A DNA stretch of 30,772 nt from JBCDIQ01 sp039024295. Lineage in GTDB: Bacteria; Bacteroidota; Bacteroidia; J057. How positions within the stretch are numbered: position 1 is the stretch's first letter; each line of letters begins with the position of its first letter. Shown here piece after piece: positions 24,153 through 30,772 of the stretch. A program made the position numbers and the translations under genes. The notes beneath the pieces are model-generated. The model was given only the letters and a program-made list of their open reading frames with translations, made no database searches and was not told the DNA's origin. Where the stretch lies: the NCBI GenBank assembly GCA_039024295.1, contig JBCDIQ010000016.1, positions 1 through 30,772 of the forward strand. The letters are read 5' to 3'.

Positions 24153-24743
24153 TCATTCAAGTGATAATCTCCGAAAATCAAACTCGAATCCCAGCAGAAC
24201 ATCTTCTCCAGTCAGTGTTCGTAGAAACCCTTCCAGCTTTTCAGGTTCTCCGGTTTGCCGGTAAATATAGATGTGTTCATTTTCTGGATTCACGAGCCAC
24301 CCTAACCGCACTCCATTTGCGATCCATTCCTTCATTTTATCCTGAAGCCTGGGAATGCTGTCCGTTTCAGACTTGACTTCCACGATGAAATCAGGAACTG
24401 CGGGGAGAAATTTCTTTTTCACCTCATGAGGAATGGAGGCTAATTTCTGTCGATGAATCCATCCGGCATCTGGTGATCTTACCGCTCCGTTCGGTAAAAT
24501 GAACCCAGTAGAGGAACTGAAAGATTGACCAGTTTGATCTTTTTCAGCCCAAGCCGTGACAGCAGTAATAAATTTAGATTCGTAAATCCCTGAATAATAT
24601 CCCGCTGGGGACATGACCACGATGTTCTGATCAGCATCCCGCTCAATTTGCAGGTAGCTGTTTTCTTGGCAGAATTCAAAGAATTCGTCCTCTGTCATGT
24701 TCTCCGAATAATTCTTTATGGGGTGTCCTTCGAAAATGATCAT
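24153..24743 (-). CDS. Uma2-family (DUF820) restriction-like nuclease, copy 2
   Basis: A 196-residue paralogue of the preceding gene with the same candidate active-site set (SPDAGW and PDFIVEVKS). Over the first 48 residues the two proteins differ at one position although their DNA has several silent changes. Most differences fall at residues 49-73 and 94-101 and at the last six residues. The pattern suggests that both copies are under protein-level selection, with the variable stretches perhaps tied to specificity. Both genes read towards the epimerase and probably form one transcript from a promoter near 24783. Confidence 0.92.
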   Translation of the reverse strand: MIIFEGHPIKNYSENMTEDEFFEFCQENSYLQIERDADQNIVVMSPAGYYSGIYESKFITAVTAWAEKDQTGQSFSSSTGFILPNGAVRSPDAGWIHRQKLASIPHEVKKKFLPAVPDFIVEVKSETDSIPRLQDKMKEWIANGVRLGWLVNPENEHIYIYRQTGEPEKLEGFLRTLTGEDVLLGFEFDFRRLSLE

Positions 24744-24782
24744 GGCAGCACAATATTAGCTCGGTTATTATTCCTGTGTAAA

Positions 24783-24790
24783 TAAAGATA
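24783..24790 (-). promoter_or_regulatory. Possible -7 box for the Uma2 pair
   Basis: On the minus strand the sequence is TATCTTTA, one base from TAnnTTTG, 39 bases before the start codon at 24743. No -33 TTG is visible at the usual distance. Confidence 0.35.
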
Positions 24791-24866
24791 GCAAAAATTC
24801 TGTGATTATTAGAACATTCGCTAGGCATCGCTCCTGAAATTATTTCCGATACAATTAAATGAATGA

Positions 24867-24940
24867 TGTCAATCTGGCCATTTTTGCTGGAAAAAGTATG
24901 TCAAATTGGCACTGGAAACGAATTTGCTATACCAATTTCG
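24867..24940 (+). promoter_or_regulatory. Direct repeats and dyad upstream of clpB
   Basis: TGTCAATCTGGC (24867-24878) and TGTCAAATTGGC (24899-24910) are 10 of 12 identical and spaced 32 bases, about three helical turns. Each half-reads as an imperfect TGYCA-n3-TGRCA-like dyad. A further near-perfect dyad, CGAATTTG (24919-24926), six bases, CAATTTCG (24933-24940), lies 29 bases before the ATG. The region is the likely control site of a heat-shock gene. No CIRCE element is present. Confidence 0.45.
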
Positions 24941-24969
24941 TTGCAAAACGATAGAACGAAAAAAGAACC

Positions 24970-27585
24970 ATGAATTTTAATAACTATACACTCAAAGCTC
25001 AGGAGGCAATTCAGAAGGCTTCCGAAGTGGCCAAAAGTTCGGGGCAGCACGCCATCGAAACCGGTCATTTACTTCGGGCTTTGCTGGAGAGCGATGAAGA
25101 GCTGATCCCTTATCTATTAAAGAAGTTGGGGTTAAATATCGGGTTTTTGACCCAGAAGTTGGAAGAGGTCATCCAGACTTATCCCAAGGTAAGTGGAGCT
25201 ACAGGAGGCCAATACATTTCCAATGACCTTCACGCAGTCCTGGAAGAGGCCAATCAGGCAGCAGGTCAGATGCAAGATGAGTTTGTGAGCCTGGAACACC
25301 TGATGTTGGGGCTGGTAAAAGCCAAAAACGGGGTAGGAAAATTGCTCAAAGAGCAGGGAGTTACCCAAAAGGGGTTAAAAACCGTCATTGAGGATGTGCG
25401 GGGCGGTGCTCGTGTAACCGACCAAAATCCTGAAGGAAAGTACAATGCCTTGAAAAAATATGCCCGCAACCTGAATGAAATGGTGCGGAAGGGTAAGCTT
25501 GACCCAGTGATTGGGCGTGAAGATGAAATCCGTCGGATTATCCAAGTGCTTTCACGCCGGACAAAAAACAATCCTATACTCATAGGGGAGCCTGGAGTAG
25601 GAAAGACGGCGATTGCTGAAGGACTTGCTCACCGCGTCGTACAAGGCGATGTGCCTGAAAACCTGAAATCAAAAACGATCTACTCCTTGGACATGGGCGC
25701 GTTGATTGCGGGGGCGAAGTTTCGAGGAGAATTTGAAGAACGCCTGAAAGCAGTGGTGAAGGAAGTGGTGGATGCAGATGGGGCAATTGTCCTGTTCATA
25801 GATGAAATCCACACCTTAGTAGGAGCAGGAAAGACGGAAGGCGCTATGGATGCAGCAAACATCCTGAAGCCGGCCCTGGCTCGCGGTGAACTGCGCGCCA
25901 TCGGTGCTACCACATTGGATGAATACCAAAAGTACATTGAAAAAGACAAAGCCCTTGAGCGTCGCTTTCAATCGGTACTGGTAGATGAGCCAAGCGTAGA
26001 AGATACCGTTTCCATCCTTCGTGGGCTTAAAGAACGGTACGAGGTACACCACGGGGTTCGTATTACCGATGCAGCGATTGTGGCGGCAGCGGAGCTTTCT
26101 TCCAGGTACATTTCGGATCGTTTTCTGCCAGATAAGGCCATTGACCTGATCGACGAAAGTGCAGCAAGATTACGCCTGGAAATGGATTCTTTGCCAGAAG
26201 CATTGGACGAAATCGAACGCAAGGTTCGCCACCTGGAGATTGAGCGAGAAGCCCTCAAGCGTGAAAATGAGCCGCAGAAGCTAGCTGAAATCGAGGAGCA
26301 ATTGGCCAACCTCAATGAAGAGCGCAAGCAAATGCGGGCCCATTGGGACACCGAAAAGGAAATCATCCAGAAAATTCGGGATGCCAAGGAGCGAATGGAG
26401 GCGTTGAAAGTTGAAGCTGAAGATGCAGAGCGCAAGGCAGATTTTGGCCGTGTGGCGGAGATTCGGTATGGCTTATTGGTGGAAGAAGAAAAGCAGGTAG
26501 AAGTCCTGAAAAAAGAATTGGCCGAGTACCAATCTGGACTGCGAATGCTGAAGGAAGAGGTGGAAGCTGAAGACATTGCCGAAATTGTCTCTCGCTGGAC
26601 CGGAATTCCGGTGGCTAAGATGGTGGAAAGCGATCGTCAGAAGCTGCTGCGCCTGGAAGATGAGCTGCATCACCGCGTGATAGGCCAGGATACGGCCATT
26701 CAGGCCGTTTCGGATGCCATCCGCCGGAGTAGGGCAGGGCTTCAGGATCCGAATCGTCCCATTGGTTCCTTTATCTTCCTCGGATCGACAGGAGTAGGAA
26801 AAACAGAACTTGCCAAGGCTCTTGCTGATTTTCTCTTTGACGACGAACGTGCAATGGTTCGGATTGACATGTCTGAGTACCAGGAGAAGCACACCGTCAG
26901 CCGATTGGTAGGAGCACCTCCCGGATACGTGGGCTACGAAGAAGGAGGCCAATTGACCGAGGCGGTTCGTCGCCGGCCTTATTCGGTTATCCTATTGGAC
27001 GAAATCGAGAAGGCTCACCCGGATGTGTTCAACATACTGCTGCAAGTACTGGATGATGGTCGCCTGACGGATAATAAAGGTCGTACGGTGAATTTCAAAA
27101 ACACCATCATCATTATGACTTCCAACCTCGGCTCGCAGTTTATCCAGGCGAAGCTGGAAGAACTTACCGAGGAGAATCGCTTTGCTACCATGCTGGAAGT
27201 AGAGCAGCAAGTCATGGAACTGCTTCGCAAATCCTTACGTCCAGAGTTCCTCAACCGGGTGGATGAGACCATTGTCTTTACCCCATTGACGGAAACGGAC
27301 TTGCAGGCAATTGTCAGAATTCAGGCGGCTAGCCTTTCCCGTAGGATGTCAGAGATGGGCATTAGCCTCTCTTTTGACGACAGTGCCATTGTCTATATCG
27401 CCAGCATGGGCTTTGATCCGCAATATGGGGCGCGGCCTGTTAAGCGTGTACTTCAGAAAGAGGTGGTGAATGAACTGTCTAAATCCATTCTTTCCGGAGC
27501 CATCACCCGTGATCAGGTAATTTTGGTAAGGGAAGAAAAAGGACGAATCGCCTTTGAAAACCAACCCCAAGCGGTAGAAGGATAA
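24970..27585 (+). CDS. clpB: ClpB disaggregase (Hsp100 chaperone)
   Basis: An 871-residue hexameric AAA+ chaperone that, with DnaK, pulls proteins out of aggregates after heat or other stress. The N domain (1-145) has two Clp-N repeats. NBD1 carries Walker A GEPGVGKT at 206-213 and Walker B LFIDEIH near 276-282. The middle coiled-coil domain spans about 400-530 (many heptad E/K/L residues, including RHLEIEREALKRE). NBD2 has Walker A GSTGVGKT at 605-612 and Walker B VILLDEIEKA. The Walker lysines fall at 212 and 611, the same numbers as in E. coli ClpB. It is intact with no ClpP-binding loop, as expected. Upstream repeats may be heat-shock control sites; a strong terminator follows. Confidence 0.98.
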   Translation: MNFNNYTLKAQEAIQKASEVAKSSGQHAIETGHLLRALLESDEELIPYLLKKLGLNIGFLTQKLEEVIQTYPKVSGATGGQYISNDLHAVLEEANQAAGQMQDEFVSLEHLMLGLVKAKNGVGKLLKEQGVTQKGLKTVIEDVRGGARVTDQNPEGKYNALKKYARNLNEMVRKGKLDPVIGREDEIRRIIQVLSRRTKNNPILIGEPGVGKTAIAEGLAHRVVQGDVPENLKSKTIYSLDMGALIAGAKFRGEFEERLKAVVKEVVDADGAIVLFIDEIHTLVGAGKTEGAMDAANILKPALARGELRAIGATTLDEYQKYIEKDKALERRFQSVLVDEPSVEDTVSILRGLKERYEVHHGVRITDAAIVAAAELSSRYISDRFLPDKAIDLIDESAARLRLEMDSLPEALDEIERKVRHLEIEREALKRENEPQKLAEIEEQLANLNEERKQMRAHWDTEKEIIQKIRDAKERMEALKVEAEDAERKADFGRVAEIRYGLLVEEEKQVEVLKKELAEYQSGLRMLKEEVEAEDIAEIVSRWTGIPVAKMVESDRQKLLRLEDELHHRVIGQDTAIQAVSDAIRRSRAGLQDPNRPIGSFIFLGSTGVGKTELAKALADFLFDDERAMVRIDMSEYQEKHTVSRLVGAPPGYVGYEEGGQLTEAVRRRPYSVILLDEIEKAHPDVFNILLQVLDDGRLTDNKGRTVNFKNTIIIMTSNLGSQFIQAKLEELTEENRFATMLEVEQQVMELLRKSLRPEFLNRVDETIVFTPLTETDLQAIVRIQAASLSRRMSEMGISLSFDDSAIVYIASMGFDPQYGARPVKRVLQKEVVNELSKSILSGAITRDQVILVREEKGRIAFENQPQAVEG

Positions 27586-27607
27586 TATTTCCGATAGAGC
27601 TAAACTG

Positions 27608-27640
27608 GCCGGAGCACAAACGATGTGCTTCGGCTTTTTT
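27608..27640 (+). terminator. Terminator of clpB
   Basis: Stem GCCGGAGCACA (27608-27618) pairs with TGTGCTTCGGC (27624-27634) with one wobble or mismatch, loop AACGA, followed by six T. Clear rho-independent terminator 23 bases after the clpB stop codon. Confidence 0.92.
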
Positions 27641-27655
27641 GTACATAAATATTCT

Positions 27656-27681
27656 GGGTCAATGACTTTTATCGTTGACCC
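27656..27681 (+). promoter_or_regulatory. Second strong hairpin between clpB and the SDR gene
   Basis: GGGTCAATGA (27656-27665) and TCGTTGACCC (27672-27681) pair over ten bases with one wobble around a six-base loop. No T-run follows on either strand, so it is not a normal terminator. It lies 84 bases before the SDR start and could be an operator or a leader structure. Confidence 0.5.
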
Positions 27682-27765
27682 GAGGAGAAAGATTTTCCAA
27701 CATTGAAGAATAGATGTGAAGGGCTGGAAAGTGGGTTAGGTGTTTAACTACCGAAACATAACTTC

Positions 27766-28464
27766 ATGAGCAAATCAGTACTGGTCACCGGCGCAAACAA
27801 AGGAATTGGATTAGAAATCGCCCGGAAGCTAGGCAAGCAGGGCTTTCAGGTTTACTTGTCTGCTCGCAATAAAGAAAAAGGAGAAGCCGCTGCAAGTGTG
27901 CTTACCTCAGAGGGCATTGAGACAACTTTTGTCCCGATGGATGTGGGCGACGAAGCCAGCATCCAAGCAGCATACGATCAATTGGTACAAGCAGAAGTGA
28001 GCCGCCTGGATGTATTGGTCAATAACGCAGGAATATTATTGGATGAGAACCGGGAATTACTTTCCATCCCAGCTGCTGAGATTCGAGCGACACTGAATAC
28101 AAATTCCCTCGGGGTATTGCTGGTCACCAAAGCTTTTGCACCCTTATTGAAGAAAGGCTGCCGAGTCATCAATGTCTCCAGTGGTGCAGGATCAATTTGT
28201 AAAGGTATGGGTACTTGGGCACCTGTATACAGCATCTCAAAAGCAACTACAAATGCCATCACCATTCAACTGGCCCATGCACTGGGCTACCAAGGCGTAG
28301 TGGTCAATGCCGTATGCCCAGGCTGGGTCCGCACCGACATGGGCGGTTCCGCTGCCTCCCGATCTGTTGAAAAAGGGGCCGAAACCCCCGTTTGGCTCGC
28401 CACCAAATCCGCCGACAAGGTCACAGGCAAATTTTTCAGAGACAAAAAAGAAATCCCCTGGTAA
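27766..28464 (+). CDS. SDR oxidoreductase, carbonyl-reductase-like
   Basis: A 232-residue classical SDR. Cofactor motif TGANKGIG at 8-15, NNAG at 86-89, Asn113, catalytic Ser138-139, Tyr155 and Lys159 (YSISK). The NKGIG variant and the Arg34 after strand 2 (SARNKEKG) are those of NADP-dependent carbonyl reductases and of plant/bacterial (+)-neomenthol or salutaridine reductase-like enzymes. PGWVRTDMGG and the GAETPVWLA segment support that subgroup. It probably reduces aldehydes or quinones; the substrate is not determinable. It is distinct from the SDR at 721. Its stop codon lies 64 bases before the pirin gene, with a heptamer array between. Confidence 0.93.
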   Translation: MSKSVLVTGANKGIGLEIARKLGKQGFQVYLSARNKEKGEAAASVLTSEGIETTFVPMDVGDEASIQAAYDQLVQAEVSRLDVLVNNAGILLDENRELLSIPAAEIRATLNTNSLGVLLVTKAFAPLLKKGCRVINVSSGAGSICKGMGTWAPVYSISKATTNAITIQLAHALGYQGVVVNAVCPGWVRTDMGGSAASRSVEKGAETPVWLATKSADKVTGKFFRDKKEIPW

Positions 28465-28485
28465 AAAGAGGTTCACCCTCAATTT

Positions 28486-28520
<35 letters not shown>

Positions 28521-28528
28521 CTCCTCCT

Positions 28529-29407
28529 ATGTCATCCCTTGGCCTTATCATAGAAGAACGAAGCCGTGACATCGGCGACTTCTTGGTTGGAAGACTCATT
28601 CCCTTCCGCAAAAAGCGAATGGTCGGTCCTTTTATTTTTATTGATCACATGGGACCTTCGGTGATCAAACCAGGAAAATACATGGACGTTGGGCAGCACC
28701 CCCACATTGGGCTTTCCACCCTGACCTATTTGTTCGAAGGAGAAATCATGCACCGGGATACTTTGGGGACAGTTCAACGAGTGACACCTGGTTCGGTAGG
28801 GTGGATGACAGCTGGAAAAGGTATTGTCCACACCGAACGAACGCCCACTGATATGCGAGATGGAGGGGAATATCCTGTCCATGGCTACCAGATTTGGGTG
28901 GCATTACCCAAAGAGCTTGAGGAAATGACTCCGGAGTTCTCCTTCACAAAGGCTGCTGACCTGCCCCGTTGGACAGAAGGTCCCCTTTCTTATACCCTGG
29001 TCGCCGGAAACGGTTTTGGAAGGCGGTCGCCAGTTCCTGTTTATTCGGATCTATTTATGGTGGAGGTCAAATCAACCCGACGGGCAAATTTCGACACAGA
29101 GGGAAACCTGTCTGGAGAAATTGGCATCTGTGTGGTTTCAGGATACATCGAAGCCTGCGGAGAACGAATAGACCAGGGGAATATGCTGGTTTCCAAGGAG
29201 AAAGATGTGTGTCACATGGTTATCGGAGAGGATTCCCATGTATTGTTATTTGGCGGACAGCCCTTCCCTGAGGAGCGATTCATTTACTGGAACTTCGTGG
29301 CTTCAGACAAAGAAAAATTGGAAGCTGCCAAGGAAAGGTGGGCCAATCAAGAATTTGATATGGTACCTGGAGAAACAGGGTTTGTGCCGCTGCCGGGGAA
29401 ACGGTAA
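28529..29407 (+). CDS. Pirin family protein
   Basis: A 292-residue bicupin. The N-terminal cupin holds the pirin metal ligands His57, His59, His101 and Glu103 in the motifs VGQHPHIGLSTLTY and GIVHTER, at nearly the same positions as in human pirin (56, 58, 101, 103). GYQIWVALP at 119-127 is also typical. Iron pirins act as dioxygenases on flavonols in some bacteria (YhhW) and as regulators of pyruvate dehydrogenase in others. Which role applies here is unknown. The C-terminal cupin is conserved in length and lacks ligands. There is no signal peptide, so the protein should be cytoplasmic. A heptamer array lies in its leader and a terminator follows. Confidence 0.95.
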   Translation: MSSLGLIIEERSRDIGDFLVGRLIPFRKKRMVGPFIFIDHMGPSVIKPGKYMDVGQHPHIGLSTLTYLFEGEIMHRDTLGTVQRVTPGSVGWMTAGKGIVHTERTPTDMRDGGEYPVHGYQIWVALPKELEEMTPEFSFTKAADLPRWTEGPLSYTLVAGNGFGRRSPVPVYSDLFMVEVKSTRRANFDTEGNLSGEIGICVVSGYIEACGERIDQGNMLVSKEKDVCHMVIGEDSHVLLFGGQPFPEERFIYWNFVASDKEKLEAAKERWANQEFDMVPGETGFVPLPGKR

Positions 29408-29435
29408 TTGGAGCCGAAGTAAGTATTATTTCTCT

Positions 29436-29465
29436 AGCACATTCAGGGAAGGTGCTTTCTTTTTC
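29436..29465 (+). terminator. Terminator after the pirin gene
   Basis: AGCAC-A-TTC (29436-29444) pairs with GAA-G-GTGCT (29448-29456) around an AGG loop with one internal mismatch, then TTCTTTTTC. It lies between the convergent pirin and cryptochrome genes. Confidence 0.7.
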
Positions 29466-29566
29466 TATTGATTAGCCCCTAAATAAAAGGTGAACAAAAA
29501 AGAATCGTTTGCACGCGTCCCTTCTGTCCACCTTTTGCTGACTACATGGAAATAATCCGCGGTTGT

Positions 29567-30772
29567 TTATGCTTTTGCCTTGGTGTTAGCCACCGGATAA
29601 GGATAGTTGCCGCCAAGGGTGACTCCTTCAGCTCGAAGCTGACTCTGCGGAAAATCCGCAGGAAAATGGATCATAGATGAAGGTAATCCACTTAATTCTG
29701 GTAACCAATGCCGTAGATAATCTCCCTTGGCATCGTATCTTTTACTTTGGGAAATGGTATTGAAATACCGGTTTTCTCTGGGGTCATTGCCAACGCCCGC
29801 TACGTAGTTCCAGTTACCCCAGTTGCTACATACATCATAATCGAGCAGGAGCGATTCAAAATATTCCGCTCCCATCCGCCAGTCGATCTTCAAGTCATTT
29901 ACCAAAAAACTGGCAACGTTCTGACGCCCTCTGTTTGACATAAAGCCGGTTTCATTGAGTTCCCGCATATTTGCATCAACCAGGGGGAATCCCGTTTTGC
30001 CTTCAGCCCATTTGTCAAACAACTCCCAGTCTTGCCGCAAATGTTTGGCATAACCCTTGATCCCAACTTTGTAAAAGACTTTATTTCCGTGTTTTTTACA
30101 GATAAATCGGAAAAAGTCACGCCATATCAATTCGAATATGAGCCAATACGTAGAATTATTTTTCACTCGCAGGTCTTCATATCGCTTAATTTCCTGATAA
30201 ATCATGCGAGGTGACAAACACCCGTGAGCCAGCCAGGGAGAAAATTTTGAGGAGTAGTCTGCCCCTAGCATACCATTGCGCGTTTCCTTATACTTGCGAA
30301 GATGATCCCCTTCCCAAAAGTAGGCATGTAATCGTTCAAGCCCTTCGATTTCTCCCCCTTTAAACATCAGTACGCCTCGTGGGTCTATTTTTTGGGCAGA
30401 AACCCCTAAATGCTCTAGTGTGGGGATTTCACCTGCATCAATACCATCAGGATAATGTATATGGTCAGGGGTTGGCAAAACCTCTCGAACCTGAGCATAA
30501 CGCTCAGTTTGCTTCCTAAAAGGAGTAAATACTTCTGGAAGAGAGTTGACCGGCATGGGCAGGTCATCTCTGTGGAAGAGCGTGGCCCCCCAGGACCATT
30601 CCAACGCAACAGACTGGGCAAATAATGCATCTTCCAGCGCAGACTCCACCTGAAGCTCCTCATCGGTGACTTCCTGATGAGCATAAACAGCTCCTACATT
30701 AAATTCCTCCGCCAATTCTGGAATAACCTCTTCAGGTCGACCATGCCTTATAATGAGGTCCGCACCTTTTTC
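29567..30772 (-). CDS. DASH-family cryptochrome/photolyase, N-terminus beyond window
   Basis: A flavoprotein of the cryptochrome-DASH family, which repairs cyclobutane dimers (mainly in single-stranded DNA) with blue light and may sense light. The frame stays open to the window end, adding 19 codons (KGADLIIRHGRPEEVIPEL) before the first TTG, so 401 residues are visible and about 60 at the N-terminus are missing. The visible part includes the end of the photolyase alpha/beta domain and the FAD domain: SSKFSPWLAHGCLSPR, ELIWRDFFRF, NETGFMSNRGRQNVASFLVN and the loop LDYDVCSNWGNWNYVAGVGNDPR, which carries the electron-transfer tryptophans. All are well preserved. Confidence 0.96.
   Translation of the reverse strand, partial: EKGADLIIRHGRPEEVIPELAEEFNVGAVYAHQEVTDEELQVESALEDALFAQSVALEWSWGATLFHRDDLPMPVNSLPEVFTPFRKQTERYAQVREVLPTPDHIHYPDGIDAGEIPTLEHLGVSAQKIDPRGVLMFKGGEIEGLERLHAYFWEGDHLRKYKETRNGMLGADYSSKFSPWLAHGCLSPRMIYQEIKRYEDLRVKNNSTYWLIFELIWRDFFRFICKKHGNKVFYKVGIKGYAKHLRQDWELFDKWAEGKTGFPLVDANMRELNETGFMSNRGRQNVASFLVNDLKIDWRMGAEYFESLLLDYDVCSNWGNWNYVAGVGNDPRENRYFNTISQSKRYDAKGDYLRHWLPELSGLPSSMIHFPADFPQSQLRAEGVTLGGNYPYPVANTKAKA

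Noticed and set aside
24903..24928. Sigma-54 promoter before clpB (TGGCAC ... TTGCT)
   Set aside because: The GG and GC are 16 bases apart; sigma-54 needs about 10. The first repeat gives 8. Neither fits.
24744..24969. CIRCE/HrcA operator before clpB
   Set aside because: No TTAGCACTC-type inverted repeat is present.
25968..26576. 202-codon open frame antisense to clpB
   Set aside because: It is an antisense shadow of the ClpB middle domain, serine- and arginine-rich from reversed E/K codons, with no recognisable domain.

Overview
The window looks like chromosomal DNA from a member of the Bacteroidota, plausibly the Saprospiria/Cytophagia side; the finer placement is a guess. Supporting signs are promoter boxes of the TAnnTTTG type, very few Shine-Dalgarno sequences, a set of Bacteroidota-type lipoproteins and beta-barrel proteins, a DASH cryptochrome, Uma2 genes and an ABC permease fused to an M1 peptidase. 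No tRNA, rRNA, CRISPR array, insertion sequence or prophage gene was seen.

Layout. 1-1551: a broken, AT-rich edge with an orphan antitoxin-like gene and a short-chain dehydrogenase. 1645-3919: a tight pair, an Lgt-like prolipoprotein diacylglyceryl transferase and an S4/RluA pseudouridine synthase. 3920-4092: heptanucleotide repeats. 4093-8709: shikimate kinase, a PhoD-like phosphatase, a RavA/MoxR ATPase without its usual VWA partner, and a secreted beta-barrel candidate, all on the plus strand and closed by a bidirectional terminator. 8779-19495: a long minus-strand run with a CBM48/E-set protein, a small membrane protein, an ABC transporter (ATPase plus a 1193-residue permease-M1 peptidase fusion), a secreted TonB-C-like protein, a YpfJ-type metallopeptidase, an acetyl-CoA hydrolase/transferase, a polyprenyl glycosylphosphotransferase and a lipoprotein translationally coupled to it. 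19550-23529: plus-strand lipoproteins (Ycf48/BNR repeats; NlpC/P60), a GtrB/DPM1-like glycosyltransferase and a nucleotide-sugar epimerase. 23533-24743: a tandem pair of Uma2 nucleases on the minus strand. 24970-29407: clpB, a carbonyl-reductase-like SDR and a pirin. 29567-30772: a DASH cryptochrome cut by the window end.

Common themes are cell-envelope and polysaccharide work (Lgt, glycosylphosphotransferase, GT2, epimerase, NlpC/P60, lipoproteins) and protein quality control (ClpB, RavA, metallopeptidases). The most unusual non-coding signal is a set of period-7 tandem repeats, each with a different unit, lying in the leaders of four unrelated genes within about 12 bases of the chosen start codon. 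Other structured non-coding signals are direct repeats and a dyad upstream of clpB, a 21-bp-phased direct repeat at 14930-14961, and strong inverted repeats at 9120-9148, 17161-17181 and 27656-27681. No complete new defence or mobile system was recognised.
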